Of a stretch of 27,140 bases of DNA, positions 1 to 7,053 are shown in pieces; position 1 is the stretch's first letter; the number at the start of each line of letters is the position of its first letter. Below the pieces are notes generated by a model. The model did no database searches. It saw only the letters and a program-made list of their open reading frames with translations, and was not told the origin of the DNA. Origin of the DNA: Ardenticatenaceae bacterium (GTDB lineage Bacteria > Chloroflexota > Anaerolineae > Promineifilales > Promineifilaceae); assembly GCA_020634215.1 (NCBI GenBank), contig JACKCD010000068.1:1-27140 (forward strand), written 5' to 3'. Position numbers and translations under genes: made by a program.

Positions 1-1
1 C

Positions 2-370
2 GTTGCCGAGGATGAACTCATCCCGCTGAATGCCGTTGAGATTTGGGAATTTGCCAATGACAGCGCCGGCGGCGGCATGGGCCGGGGAATGGGCATGATG
101 AACATGAGCCTCCCCCACCCCATGCACATGCACGGCGAATCGTTTCAGGTCATCGAGCGGCAGATTAACGACAGCGGTAAAGCGGCCTGGGACACCCTGA
201 GCCAGGGGTTTGTCGACGAAGGCTGGAAAGATACCGTCCTGGTCATGCCCGGCGAGCGGGTCAAAGTCCTGCGCCGATTTGGCGACTACACCGGCCTGTT
301 TATCTACCATTGCCACAATCTGGAACATGAAGATATGGGGATGATGCGTAATTTTGAGATTCGGGCCTGA
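2..370 (+). CDS. Multicopper oxidase, C-terminal cupredoxin domain (5' end outside window)
   Basis: The reading frame is already open at base 2 and runs to TGA at 368-370, so the N-terminal part lies upstream. The remaining 122 codons form the last cupredoxin domain of a three-domain multicopper oxidase (CueO/laccase-like). It has the H-P-M-H-M-H-G motif of the trinuclear and type 1 sites near base 118, and the closing H-C-H-N-L-E-H-E-D-M-G-M-M motif (Cys, His and axial Met of the type 1 site) near base 308. Such enzymes oxidise Cu(I) or other substrates outside the cytoplasm and reduce O2 to water. A Gly/Met-rich stretch just before the copper motif (about bases 65-110) resembles the Met-rich insert of CueO. 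Followed after 2 bases by a CopA remnant, consistent with a former copper-resistance locus. Family call is firm; substrate is inferred. Confidence 0.88.
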   Translation, partial: VAEDELIPLNAVEIWEFANDSAGGGMGRGMGMMNMSLPHPMHMHGESFQVIERQINDSGKAAWDTLSQGFVDEGWKDTVLVMPGERVKVLRRFGDYTGLFIYHCHNLEHEDMGMMRNFEIRA

Positions 371-372
371 TC

Positions 373-606
373 GTGTCCTCAATAGGCCAAATGGCGCATG
401 CGGATACACGACAATTTGCTCTCACCCTCAGGCACATCGTCTGTACAGCCCTAATTCCTATCGCTGCCGGGGTGCTGGCCCCCTTTACCTGGGCTCCTGA
501 CTTCCTGCGCCAGCTAAGCCCGATTCTGGCGGCAGGGGCGATGGCTTTCTCGAGCATCAGCGTGGTGAGCAATTCGCTGCGGCTGAAGCGGGTGAAGTTG
601 AATTGA
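373..606 (+). pseudogene. Remnant of a copper P-type ATPase C-terminus (CopA-like)
   Basis: A 77-codon frame from GTG 373 to TGA. Its second half (ALIPIAAGVL, then LSPILAAGAMAFSSISVVSN and SLRLKR) matches the last two membrane helices of CopA-type Cu+ ATPases, including the M(A)xSSxSVVxNSLRL segment that normally ends the protein. The P, N and A domains, the CPC helix and the DKTGT site are all absent, and the first 30 residues do not align with CopA. It is therefore a deletion remnant, not an active pump. It lies directly after a multicopper oxidase, a usual partner of copA. It could still be translated as a small two-helix peptide. A pseudogene is the simplest reading. Confidence 0.66.
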
Positions 607-638
607 CCAGCTAAAAAACTATCCTTCCTCTTTTTTGG

Positions 639-673
639 AACGGCCGAACACTCAGAGTGTTCGGCCGTTTTTC
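639..673 (+). terminator. Rho-independent terminator with perfect 15-bp arms
   Basis: AACGGCCGAACACTC at 639-653 is exactly complementary to 655-669, separated by one base (the real loop will open a few pairs). A short T run follows to 672. A T-rich stretch also precedes it (631-636), so it may work in both directions. It closes the multicopper oxidase/CopA-remnant unit. Confidence 0.85.
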
Positions 674-723
674 TGACAATCAAACAACGCAATATTCAAC
701 TAAGATAAAAACTTTTCGTCCTT

Positions 724-813
724 CTATTGCCCCCCCATATCCATGAGCGGCTTAACTGGCATCGGCTCATATCCTTTCTCCAACAATAATTTCTGAATGA
801 ACCGAAATTGAAT
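724..813 (-). pseudogene. Decayed 3' end of a DUF305 gene
   Basis: Read on the minus strand this stretch gives QKLLLEKGYEPMPVKPLMDM followed by three residues and TAG. It aligns without gaps to the last residues of the intact DUF305 protein at 20823-21473 (QQLLQEKGYEPVPDEPLMSM). The DNA match continues past the stop codon (TTCGTCC at 715-721 and 20814-20820). No DUF305 sequence is recognisable upstream of about base 813 in this frame, and a stop codon is met soon after. This is the leftover end of a second, lost DUF305 copy. Confidence 0.75.
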
Positions 814-861
814 AGAGTACCGTATTTGTCGATCAGTTCAGCCTTGTTCGCCCATCCGAAT

Positions 862-905
862 TTGACAGATGCAGTCTTATAATTATAATTTTAGGCATAA
901 CTAAA
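862..905 (+). promoter_or_regulatory. Promoter and probable DtxR-type operator of the metal operon
   Basis: A consensus -35 TTGACA (862-867) and -10 TATAAT (884-889) are separated by 16 bp. Immediately downstream, 890-905 reads TTTAG-GCATAA-CTAAA, a perfect 5-bp inverted repeat covering the expected transcription start, in AT-rich DNA with partial further symmetry. DtxR/MntR-family repressors bind AT-rich dyads of this general type. Inference: the first gene of the operon, a DtxR-family protein, represses its own operon here when metal is bound. Confidence 0.7.
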
Positions 906-969
906 TTATTATTTATGTAGATGCTGTGCTTTGTTATTTGTTTGTCAAATTATTTCCTGGAGCAGGTGT

Positions 970-1626
970 TTGAATCAACAAGCAATAGAAGACTATCTAA
1001 AAACGATTTATTTGTTGGAGCAAACTGAAAGCCCCGTGAGTACATCGCGTATTGCAGAAGCACGCCAGGTGCGGCCTTCATCCGTAACCAATATGGTAAA
1101 ACGGTTATATGACCGCGATCTGGTTCATTATCGCAAGCATTATGGGGTTACCTTGACAGATGAAGGCCAGGTTATTGCACTGGAAATGCTGCGCCATCAT
1201 AGGTTGCTTGAGTTGTATCTGACACAGGAATTGGGTTTCGGCTGGGATGAAGTACATGAAGAAGCAGATGCTTTAGAACACGTTATCAGCGAAAAGCTTG
1301 AAGAACGGATTGCGGCTCTCCTAGATCACCCTCAATTTGACCCGCATGGGAAGCCTATCCCCGCTAGAGATGGCACGATGATAGAGGTAGATTGTCAACC
1401 GTTGACGCAGTTAGCCCAGGGTGATAGCGGGATTGTGTCACGTATTGATGATGATACTAACAGTGAATTACTGCGCTACTTGGAGCAGCTAGGTTTGATG
1501 CCTGGTACAGACATACAAGTAACGAAAGTAACTCCGTTTGATGGACCTATCACAGCCCAAGTTAATAATGAGCAAATTGTTGTCGGTCATAAAGCCGCCG
1601 ACAATGTTTATATCAAAAAGCAGTAG
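970..1626 (+). CDS. DtxR/MntR-family metal-dependent transcriptional regulator
   Basis: 218 residues. I chose TTG 970 because the DtxR domain starts there (NQQAIEDYLKTIYLLEQ) and GGAG lies just upstream at 959-962; an ATG at 931 would add 13 residues with no family similarity. Residues about 1-60 are the winged helix-turn-helix (SSVTNMVKRLYDRDLV), residues 65-135 the metal-binding dimerisation domain (ALEMLRHHRLLELYL, then EVHEEADALEHVISEKLEER), and the C-terminus a FeoA/SH3-like domain. The family represses Mn or Fe uptake and efflux genes when loaded with Mn2+ or Fe2+. It leads a four-gene operon with an oxidase, a ZIP transporter and a cupredoxin, 11 bases before the next start. Metal specificity is not evident from sequence. 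Confidence 0.9.
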   Translation: MNQQAIEDYLKTIYLLEQTESPVSTSRIAEARQVRPSSVTNMVKRLYDRDLVHYRKHYGVTLTDEGQVIALEMLRHHRLLELYLTQELGFGWDEVHEEADALEHVISEKLEERIAALLDHPQFDPHGKPIPARDGTMIEVDCQPLTQLAQGDSGIVSRIDDDTNSELLRYLEQLGLMPGTDIQVTKVTPFDGPITAQVNNEQIVVGHKAADNVYIKKQ

Positions 1627-1637
1627 GAGATTAGACG

Positions 1638-2792
1638 ATGGATGAATCGAAGAAAGGTGTTTCGCGGCGTGATTTTTTGCGAGCTGGCAGTATTGGCATG
1701 GCGGGATTGGCAGGCATCACTGGACTGCGAGCTTTAGCACAGCCAGCCACAGCTAATGCCCTACCCCCCTTTCAAGAGGGTGACGATGGCAATATACATG
1801 ATCATGGGGGCGCAGGCGTCGTCGGACAAGTTGACCATGAAGCCAACGGCTTTCATCCGCATGAGATTTTGACGGATTTTGATTATGGTGAAGTGAAGGA
1901 AGAAAACGGCCGTATCGTGCGTGAGTGGAACTTCGTAGCCATAGATAAGGAGTTCGAGATCGCACCCGGTATCTACTTCCCAGGTTGGGTCTATGGCAGT
2001 GAAACCAGTGCTGCTTCCCGACGGGCTAGTCGTGTTGTGGGGCAATGTCCAGGCCCAACACTCCGCTGTGTAGAAGGGGAATTACTCCGCCTGAACTTTA
2101 CTAATGCCGGGTCACATCCCCATACCATTCATTTTCACGGGATTCATTCCGCTTTTATGGATGGTATCCCCGGCGTAGGGCGAGGCATGATCAATACGGG
2201 TGAAAGTTTCACTTATGAATTTGAAGCTAAGCCATTTGGCTGCCATTTGTATCATTGTCATGCCGTCCCTCTAAAACGCCATATACACAAGGGTTTATAT
2301 GGGGCGTTTATCATTGATCCTGACCCCGAGAAATATAGCGGCGAGGAACAAGAGATCGCTAAAACACGAAACCACCAATACACAGAAAATGAGGCTGTTA
2401 ACGAGATGGTTATCGTCATGAATGGGTTTGATACCAATTTTGACGGTGACAATGAAGTGTATGCGGCTAATTCTATTGCTTTTGGTTATGGCATGGCTTC
2501 CCCAATTCCCATTCAACGGGATCAGCGACAACGCCTATATCTGATAAATGCGACTGAATTTGATCCCATCAATTCAATTCACATCCATGCAAACTTCTTT
2601 GATTATTACGATCACGGTACGACGCTTAAACCAACATTGACAACGGTGGACACTATCATGCAGTGCCAGGCGCAGCGCGGCATCCTGGAATTTTCTTTTG
2701 CTGATTTTGAACCAGGACTTTATATGTTTCACGCCCATCAAAGTGAGTTTGCCGAGTTAGGCTGGATGAGCTTTTTTGACGTAAGAGCTTAG
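1638..2792 (+). CDS. Tat-exported two-domain multicopper oxidase
   Basis: 384 residues with a ribosome site (TAGGAGA) before ATG 1638. The N-terminus has a twin-arginine signal (SRRDFLRAG, then a hydrophobic run ending near ALAQPA), so it folds in the cytoplasm and is exported. Domain 1 carries HPHTIHFHGIH and then HLYHCHAVPLKRHIHKGLYG, giving the type 1 Cys and paired His ligands. Domain 2 carries IHIHANFF and the final MFHAHQSEF, which supplies His-X-His but no Cys. One type 1 site in domain 1 plus interdomain His pairs is the pattern of two-domain laccases and nitrite-reductase relatives. Its place between a DtxR regulator and a ZIP transporter suggests Fe(II) or Mn(II) oxidation rather than denitrification, but this is inference. 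Confidence 0.85.
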   Translation: MDESKKGVSRRDFLRAGSIGMAGLAGITGLRALAQPATANALPPFQEGDDGNIHDHGGAGVVGQVDHEANGFHPHEILTDFDYGEVKEENGRIVREWNFVAIDKEFEIAPGIYFPGWVYGSETSAASRRASRVVGQCPGPTLRCVEGELLRLNFTNAGSHPHTIHFHGIHSAFMDGIPGVGRGMINTGESFTYEFEAKPFGCHLYHCHAVPLKRHIHKGLYGAFIIDPDPEKYSGEEQEIAKTRNHQYTENEAVNEMVIVMNGFDTNFDGDNEVYAANSIAFGYGMASPIPIQRDQRQRLYLINATEFDPINSIHIHANFFDYYDHGTTLKPTLTTVDTIMQCQAQRGILEFSFADFEPGLYMFHAHQSEFAELGWMSFFDVRA

Positions 2793-2804
2793 GAGACGAT
2801 TATT

Positions 2805-3992
2805 ATGGAACAAACAGCCACTACTTTAACAAGCCGAGTGCCTAAGTGGGCCTTAGCCATTTTTCCACTCGTGTTGGTCATTGCCCTTATTGTTTTATTT
2901 TTTCTCCTGAATCCACTGGCTTTTTTTACCGGGGCCTTTCCACCCCTGGAAGAGCTGACGGTGCAGCGCGTGCTGTTTCCCGAAGACGGCCGTATTCAAC
3001 TCAGTGTCATCAACGGCGGCCCCGATCCCGTCACCATCGCTCAAGTGCTGGTAGATGATGCCTACTGGAATTTCGAGATTACACCCGATAACACACTGGG
3101 ACGCTTGCAGCAAGCCACGATTGACCTGAACTATCCCTGGGTGGATGGTGAACCCTTGCCCATTGTTTTGATTACGGCAACCGGCATCACCTTTGAAGCT
3201 GAAGTAGATGTGGCCGTTCAATCGCCACAGACCAGCGCGGCGACATTTGTTGCCTACGGGCTGTTGGGCATTTACGTCGGTGTTATTCCTGTAGCTTTGG
3301 GAATGCTTTGGTACCCTTTCCTGCGGCGCATAGACCGTAAATGGGTCAACGCATTTCTGGCCTTGACGATTGGGTTGCTTGTCTTTTTGTTTGTAGATAC
3401 GGTGTTAGAAGCGTTGGAGATTGCCGAGGAGATGCCGGGTGTTTTTCAAGGGATTCCTATTGTTGTTTTTGGTACCTTATTTGCTTTGGGTGTCTTATTG
3501 GCTGTCAGCCGACGAGAGGGTGGCGGATCGCCTTTAGCCATTGCTACCTTTATCGCTCTGGGTATTGGTCTGCATAATTTCGGCGAAGGGCTGGCAATTG
3601 GCGCGGCTTTTGCTACCGGTGCGGCCGCTCTCGGTTCATTCCTGGTCGTTGGCTTTACGCTGCATAACATTACCGAAGGAATTGGCATTGCCGCGCCACT
3701 AACGCAGACAGAGCGGCCACCAATACGCACGTTCATCTTACTCGCTTTGTTGGCTGGCGCACCTGCCATGCTTGGCACCTGGATTGGTGGCTTTGCGTTC
3801 AACCCTTTCCTGGCTACCTTATTCCTCAGTTTAGGCGCAGGAGCGATTCTGCAAGTTATCTGGGAAGTAGGTAAGCTGCTGATAAATGATGCCCAAAAAC
3901 GGAACGAAGCGGCCGTTTCCTGGCTCAACTTTGCCGGATTAACGGCCGGTATCCTGGTGATGTATTTGACGGCATTCCTGGTGAAATTTTAA
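2805..3992 (+). CDS. ZIP-family metal transporter with N-terminal ectodomain
   Basis: 395 residues; AGGAGA precedes ATG 2805. One membrane helix (about 17-40) is followed by a soluble beta-rich segment (about 45-140) and then the ZIP core of seven or so helices. The binuclear metal site is clear: HNFGEG at 257-262 and HNITEG at 287-292, the two signature motifs of ZIP helices 4 and 5. ZIP proteins usually import Zn2+, Fe2+ or Mn2+; some bacterial members have been linked to efflux. The extra exported domain is unusual for a bacterial ZIP and could receive metal from, or dock with, the adjacent oxidase and cupredoxin. It starts 12 bases after the oxidase. Transport direction and metal remain unknown. 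Confidence 0.9.
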   Translation: MEQTATTLTSRVPKWALAIFPLVLVIALIVLFFLLNPLAFFTGAFPPLEELTVQRVLFPEDGRIQLSVINGGPDPVTIAQVLVDDAYWNFEITPDNTLGRLQQATIDLNYPWVDGEPLPIVLITATGITFEAEVDVAVQSPQTSAATFVAYGLLGIYVGVIPVALGMLWYPFLRRIDRKWVNAFLALTIGLLVFLFVDTVLEALEIAEEMPGVFQGIPIVVFGTLFALGVLLAVSRREGGGSPLAIATFIALGIGLHNFGEGLAIGAAFATGAAALGSFLVVGFTLHNITEGIGIAAPLTQTERPPIRTFILLALLAGAPAMLGTWIGGFAFNPFLATLFLSLGAGAILQVIWEVGKLLINDAQKRNEAAVSWLNFAGLTAGILVMYLTAFLVKF

Positions 3993-4028
3993 TCATTGTA
4001 AAAGCTACTCGAGAAGATAATCAACAAA

Positions 4029-4457
4029 ATGAATAACAAACGAGAGTTTATCCTTTTCTTTCTCCTATCCTGCGCCTCGTTTCTGCTGGCTGCTTGCAGC
4101 GGCAGCATTGCCGAAGCAAAAAATGCCGCACCTGTTCTTTTAGAAGTTGACGGTTTGGACACGCTTCAATTTACCCCCGATAGAGCTTCCATTCCTGCTG
4201 AATCCGCAGTTGAATTGACGTTTAAGAATGCAGGCAATCTGGATCATAATTTCATCATAGCAGCAGAGGCGATTGACCCTTTTAACCTCAGCGAAGCAGA
4301 TGCGCTGGCGGGCATCAATACAGGTATTGTGCCGGGCGGCGAAAAAACGACCTTGACTTTTGAGGCTCCGCCGACCGGTACTTATACGTTTGTCTGTGTG
4401 GTTCCTGGACATGCTGCGGCCGGTATGGTGGGGAAGCTAACTATCACCGAGCCGTAA
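4029..4457 (+). CDS. Cupredoxin (plastocyanin/azurin-like) lipoprotein
   Basis: 142 residues with a lipoprotein signal ending in LLAAC (Cys23), so it is likely anchored to the outer face of the membrane. The mature part is a single cupredoxin domain with a complete type 1 copper set: His73 (LDHNF), Cys123, His128 and Met133 in FVCVVPGHAAAGM. Such proteins carry single electrons. Last gene of the DtxR-oxidase-ZIP operon, starting 36 bases after the ZIP gene. The arrangement suggests it exchanges electrons with the exported multicopper oxidase, or delivers copper to it. Function within the operon is inferred; the copper site is seen directly. Confidence 0.87.
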   Translation: MNNKREFILFFLLSCASFLLAACSGSIAEAKNAAPVLLEVDGLDTLQFTPDRASIPAESAVELTFKNAGNLDHNFIIAAEAIDPFNLSEADALAGINTGIVPGGEKTTLTFEAPPTGTYTFVCVVPGHAAAGMVGKLTITEP

Positions 4458-4480
4458 GTCAGCGGCCACAGTGAAGCAGG

Positions 4481-4664
4481 GTGTTTTGGCAAAGTAGAAC
4501 CGTAGGCACATTCCTGACCCCCACACCTGTTCTAGAAATAACATACCCTGACATCTATGCAGCTGCCTTTTTGCTGGGTGCAGCAGGTTTTGCAGCATAT
4601 TCCGGCCCATGACGATCAGTGATTCTGGGCTCCCCCGCACTTTTCGTGATCACAACTGAGAGAA
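4481..4664 (+). pseudogene. 5' part of a small membrane-protein gene split by an insertion sequence
   Basis: From GTG 4481 (GAAGCAGG upstream) the frame reads MFWQSRTVGTFLTP, then a hydrophobic segment DIYAAAFLLGAAGFAAYSGP, then TGA at 4610-4612. The same frame continues as RSVILGSPALFVITTER up to the insertion point at 4664. Removing the insertion sequence and one copy of the 7-bp duplication joins this frame exactly to the fragment after 6981, making an ORF of about 80 codons interrupted only by the TGA. The family is not recognised; it would be a small membrane protein with a charged, Gln-rich tail. The TGA may be decay after disruption. Confidence 0.5.
4658..4664. repeat. Target site duplication, left copy (GAGAGAA)
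   Basis: GAGAGAA lies directly outside the left inverted repeat, and the same 7 bases lie directly outside the right one at 6981-6987. A direct repeat of this kind is the footprint of transposition. Its being intact suggests the insertion is fairly recent. Confidence 0.75.
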
Positions 4665-4712
4665 GACACTAGGCCACATGAAAGTGGACACATTTGGTAC
4701 ACGCTACTTCGG
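4665..4712 (+). repeat. Left terminal inverted repeat of the insertion sequence
   Basis: Begins GACACTAGGCCACATGAAAG and matches the reverse complement of 6933-6980 at about 44 of 48 positions. The shared core includes GTGGACACATTTGGTACAC. Confidence 0.88.
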
Positions 4713-4775
4713 CAGGAAAGAGAGCCACAGGAAACAGTAACCCAGTGGTATAAGCAGTTAGTGTAAGTATAAGAG

Positions 4776-5045
4776 CTATTCATCCCGCTCCATTTGGGCT
4801 AAAGCACTCTCTAAAGCTGGTTGTAGCTCAACTGGGAAGTTGTCAGGCCAGTAACGGCCCTGTTGGTAACGAAGCATATCCTCAATCGTTACCAGCCATG
4901 TTTTACCAGAGCGACGCGAGCGCAAAGCACCGCGCCGACAAGCATCACTTACCGCATTGCGCGACAAGCCCCAAAGTTGGGCAGCTTCTTGAGCCGTAAT
5001 AACAGCAAACAAACAGTTAGAATCGTTGTTTTTGTGCATACGCAC
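4776..5045 (-). CDS. Small excisionase-type helix-turn-helix protein of the insertion sequence
   Basis: 89 residues from GTG 5045, or 87 from ATG 5039. Residues about 17-60 have the pattern of MerR/excisionase-like DNA-binding proteins: AQEAAQLWGLSRNAVSDACR followed by RRSGKTWLVTIEDMLRYQ. It lies only 3 bases behind the transposase stop codon, so the two are probably translated together. It may bind the element's ends or control transposition. Accessory HTH proteins of this type accompany transposases in several element groups; the specific role is inferred. Confidence 0.7.
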   Translation of the reverse strand: MRMHKNNDSNCLFAVITAQEAAQLWGLSRNAVSDACRRGALRSRRSGKTWLVTIEDMLRYQQGRYWPDNFPVELQPALESALAQMERDE

Positions 5046-5048
5046 AGT

Positions 5049-6818
5049 TTAGAGCCAAAAGAGCCATAAGAAAAGCGTCAATGCCGCCCCCCACAAGAAT
5101 AGTTGTGTCGCCTCTGGGGATCGTTGCGGCTGGCGTGGGTGATAAGGTGGGCGTTCCAGCACCTTGAGCCATTGCTCATCATCTAAGACCAACAGTTCTT
5201 GCTGGGGTGAGCGAAAAGGGGTGTCGTAGAGCTTGGGGTCAGTTACTGCTGTAATTTTGTTCTGCTTACGTGCCACTGTACATTCATAGCGAGCCAAGAG
5301 CGTTTGTTTGTATTCAATGTTGAGACGGTCTTCGTAAATCCAAACGGTGACAGGCTGCTTGGTCAAACCACGTTCAGCATAAAGGTAAAAGCGTTGTAGA
5401 CTGACAGCCCCATGCTGGTTCACAACGCGAGAAACTTGTAGCTGGCGAAAGGCTTGACGCAATTGTGAGGCTGTTACCGCTCGACCGAGCCGACCACCCA
5501 AGACAGAAATAGGGGTCAAACAATCATCGGTGCGCTGGCGATGCGCCCAATGGCGTGTGGTATTGAATACCTGAATAAAGGCGGCATGTTGCGTTTGTAT
5601 CTCGGCAAAGGTCTCGCTTTGCTTAAATTTGGCATCCGCCAAACGACGTTGGACATTAAATTGGGCTTCGATGAGATTCTGCCACGCTTGCCGCTTTTCA
5701 ATGGGGCAGGGTTGAATCTCTAAATCATCCAGAACCCGTAAGAAGGCATCGGCTGTGAAGACGGAGCCGTTGTCAGAGACAATCCCCCACGGTCGTCCGT
5801 AATGGCTCACAGCCGTGTGTAAAAGCTGGAGAATCACCAACTCATCTTGGTAGTGGGAAGCCATTCCCGCGAGAATGGCACGGGACATCCCTTCAATAAT
5901 ACAGACGCTGTAGACCCAGTTCCCTTCTTGTTTGACCAAGTAGCGGATGTCGATGAACCAATATTGGTGATGATAGCGTGGTTCATAGGGCAATTCGGCT
6001 GGTTCTTTCTTTTCTGCTTCTTGCTTGAGGGGATGAGGCGCACCAAGCCAGAGACGATTATGGTTCATAGCACGGCCGACGGTAGTCTCGCTGGGCGTAT
6101 CTTCACCCATTTCTTGTTCCAACACCCCGTGGAGACGGAAGCGACCAAGATCTGGATACTCAAGCTGGGCTTTGAAGACCTGTTCCATAAAAGGAAGTGT
6201 CATTTGGTTATCGGGATGGTTAGTTGGTCGGGTTCGTTTATCTTCCAAGGCGGCAAAGCCATCCTTCGCAAAGGCTTGAATGAGGTCGGTAACATGTTGC
6301 CGTGAAAGCTTCAGCAAGTTGGCGATGCTCTTTTTATTCCAGCCTTCGTAAAACATCCGCACCACTGTCCAACGAGCTTCATAAGCATCATCAAAATCAT
6401 GGAAGGTGACAAATGGGATTTCCAGTTGAACAGGAACTGGGTTGCCTGTCAGAAACCGCTTTACCTTATTGTGGTTGGTCTTGTGACCAAACTTGTTCTC
6501 GATAATGCGGACAATTTCTCGATAGTGGATGGGTGGATAAAGTTGTTTGAGGTACAGAATGTGGTTGGCGATGGGGTCTGGATAGCCAACTTCTTGTTGC
6601 TGGCTCGTTTGTGACCGTTTATCGACAAGTCCCAGCATCCCGCCGATAACGAATCGCCGCGCTTTATCGCTGACGGTGCTGCGCGGTGTCTCCGTTTCAT
6701 GGCTTCGTTCGGCAACGGGTTGGGAGAACAAGATGATGGGGCGGATGACTTCGTAATCGTGTTGGATGGGGTCGATAAACTGTAGTTGTAACTGGGAAAA
6801 GGGGTGATTGGTCTCCAT
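5049..6818 (-). CDS. DDE (rve integrase core) transposase
   Basis: 589 residues; GCAGGAGAGAGC precedes ATG 6818. Helix-turn-helix segments occur at about 95-125 (REIVRIIENKFGHKTNHNKV) and 150-195 (MFYEGWNKKSIANLLKLSRQ). The integrase core follows with D290 (YWFIDIRYL), D349 (GIVSDNGSVF) and E384 (WQNLIEAQFN), so all three metal-binding acids are present with 34 residues between the second D and the E. A beta-rich C-terminal region follows, ending in an odd hydrophobic tail (LFLWGAALTLFLWLFWL) that could associate with the membrane. The frame is intact, so the element may be active. Confidence 0.88.
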   Translation of the reverse strand: METNHPFSQLQLQFIDPIQHDYEVIRPIILFSQPVAERSHETETPRSTVSDKARRFVIGGMLGLVDKRSQTSQQQEVGYPDPIANHILYLKQLYPPIHYREIVRIIENKFGHKTNHNKVKRFLTGNPVPVQLEIPFVTFHDFDDAYEARWTVVRMFYEGWNKKSIANLLKLSRQHVTDLIQAFAKDGFAALEDKRTRPTNHPDNQMTLPFMEQVFKAQLEYPDLGRFRLHGVLEQEMGEDTPSETTVGRAMNHNRLWLGAPHPLKQEAEKKEPAELPYEPRYHHQYWFIDIRYLVKQEGNWVYSVCIIEGMSRAILAGMASHYQDELVILQLLHTAVSHYGRPWGIVSDNGSVFTADAFLRVLDDLEIQPCPIEKRQAWQNLIEAQFNVQRRLADAKFKQSETFAEIQTQHAAFIQVFNTTRHWAHRQRTDDCLTPISVLGGRLGRAVTASQLRQAFRQLQVSRVVNQHGAVSLQRFYLYAERGLTKQPVTVWIYEDRLNIEYKQTLLARYECTVARKQNKITAVTDPKLYDTPFRSPQQELLVLDDEQWLKVLERPPYHPRQPQRSPEATQLFLWGAALTLFLWLFWL

Positions 6819-6932
6819 TTGCTCTCTCCTGCGCTCTTCTGCGGCGTTTTTGGAGAGAATTATGGCTGATTTTGTGTTTTTCTTCCTTCTCTGGCCGTTT
6901 CACTGAAACGGCCGTTTTTGGCTTACCCCCTA

Positions 6933-6980
6933 CCGATGTAGGGTGTACCAAATGTGTCCACTTTCATGTGACCTAGTATC
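6933..6980 (-). repeat. Right terminal inverted repeat of the insertion sequence
   Basis: Reverse-complement partner of 4665-4712. Read inward from 6980 it begins GATACTAGGTCACATGAAAG. Confidence 0.88.
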
Positions 6981-7043
6981 GAGAGAACGTGCCAAACTCT
7001 AGCAGCTCAAGAACAGGCAGAGCAGGCCATTCAGGGCCAATAG
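6981..7043 (+). pseudogene. 3' part of the split small membrane-protein gene (with right target duplication)
   Basis: Starts with the right copy of GAGAGAA (6981-6987) and reads ERTCQTLAAQEQAEQAIQGQ then TAG at 7041-7043. It is in the same frame as the left fragment ending ITTER when the insertion sequence is removed. The tail is helical and rich in Ala, Gln and Glu. It converges with the histidine kinase gene, with 10 bases between them. Confidence 0.5.
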
Positions 7044-7053
7044 CGCGCCGTAT

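Larger units (their letters stand above)
4665..6980 (-). mobile_element. Insertion sequence, 2316 bp, with DDE transposase and HTH protein
   Basis: The element is bounded by 48-bp inverted repeats (4665-4712 and 6933-6980) differing at about four positions, and by a 7-bp target duplication. It contains two minus-strand genes: a 589-residue rve-type transposase and a small helix-turn-helix protein. Transposase size and the second gene are unlike simple IS3 or IS481 elements, and I cannot assign a family. It holds only one copy of the ACGGCCGT palindrome, next to its right end. Confidence 0.85.

Noticed and set aside
790..880. A minus-strand reading with a protein-like look (FGWANKAELIDKYG) beside the DUF305 remnant
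   Set aside because: It is in a different frame from the remnant, short, and has no start or family match I can support. It may be another fragment.
4610..4612. A fifth selenocysteine in the split small membrane gene
   Set aside because: The codon follows Ser-Gly-Pro in an unrecognised protein with no Cys family at that site, and the gene is already disrupted. Decay is simpler.
5847..6305. Plus-strand frame opposite the transposase
   Set aside because: Mirror of the DDE core coding strand, with no family motif.
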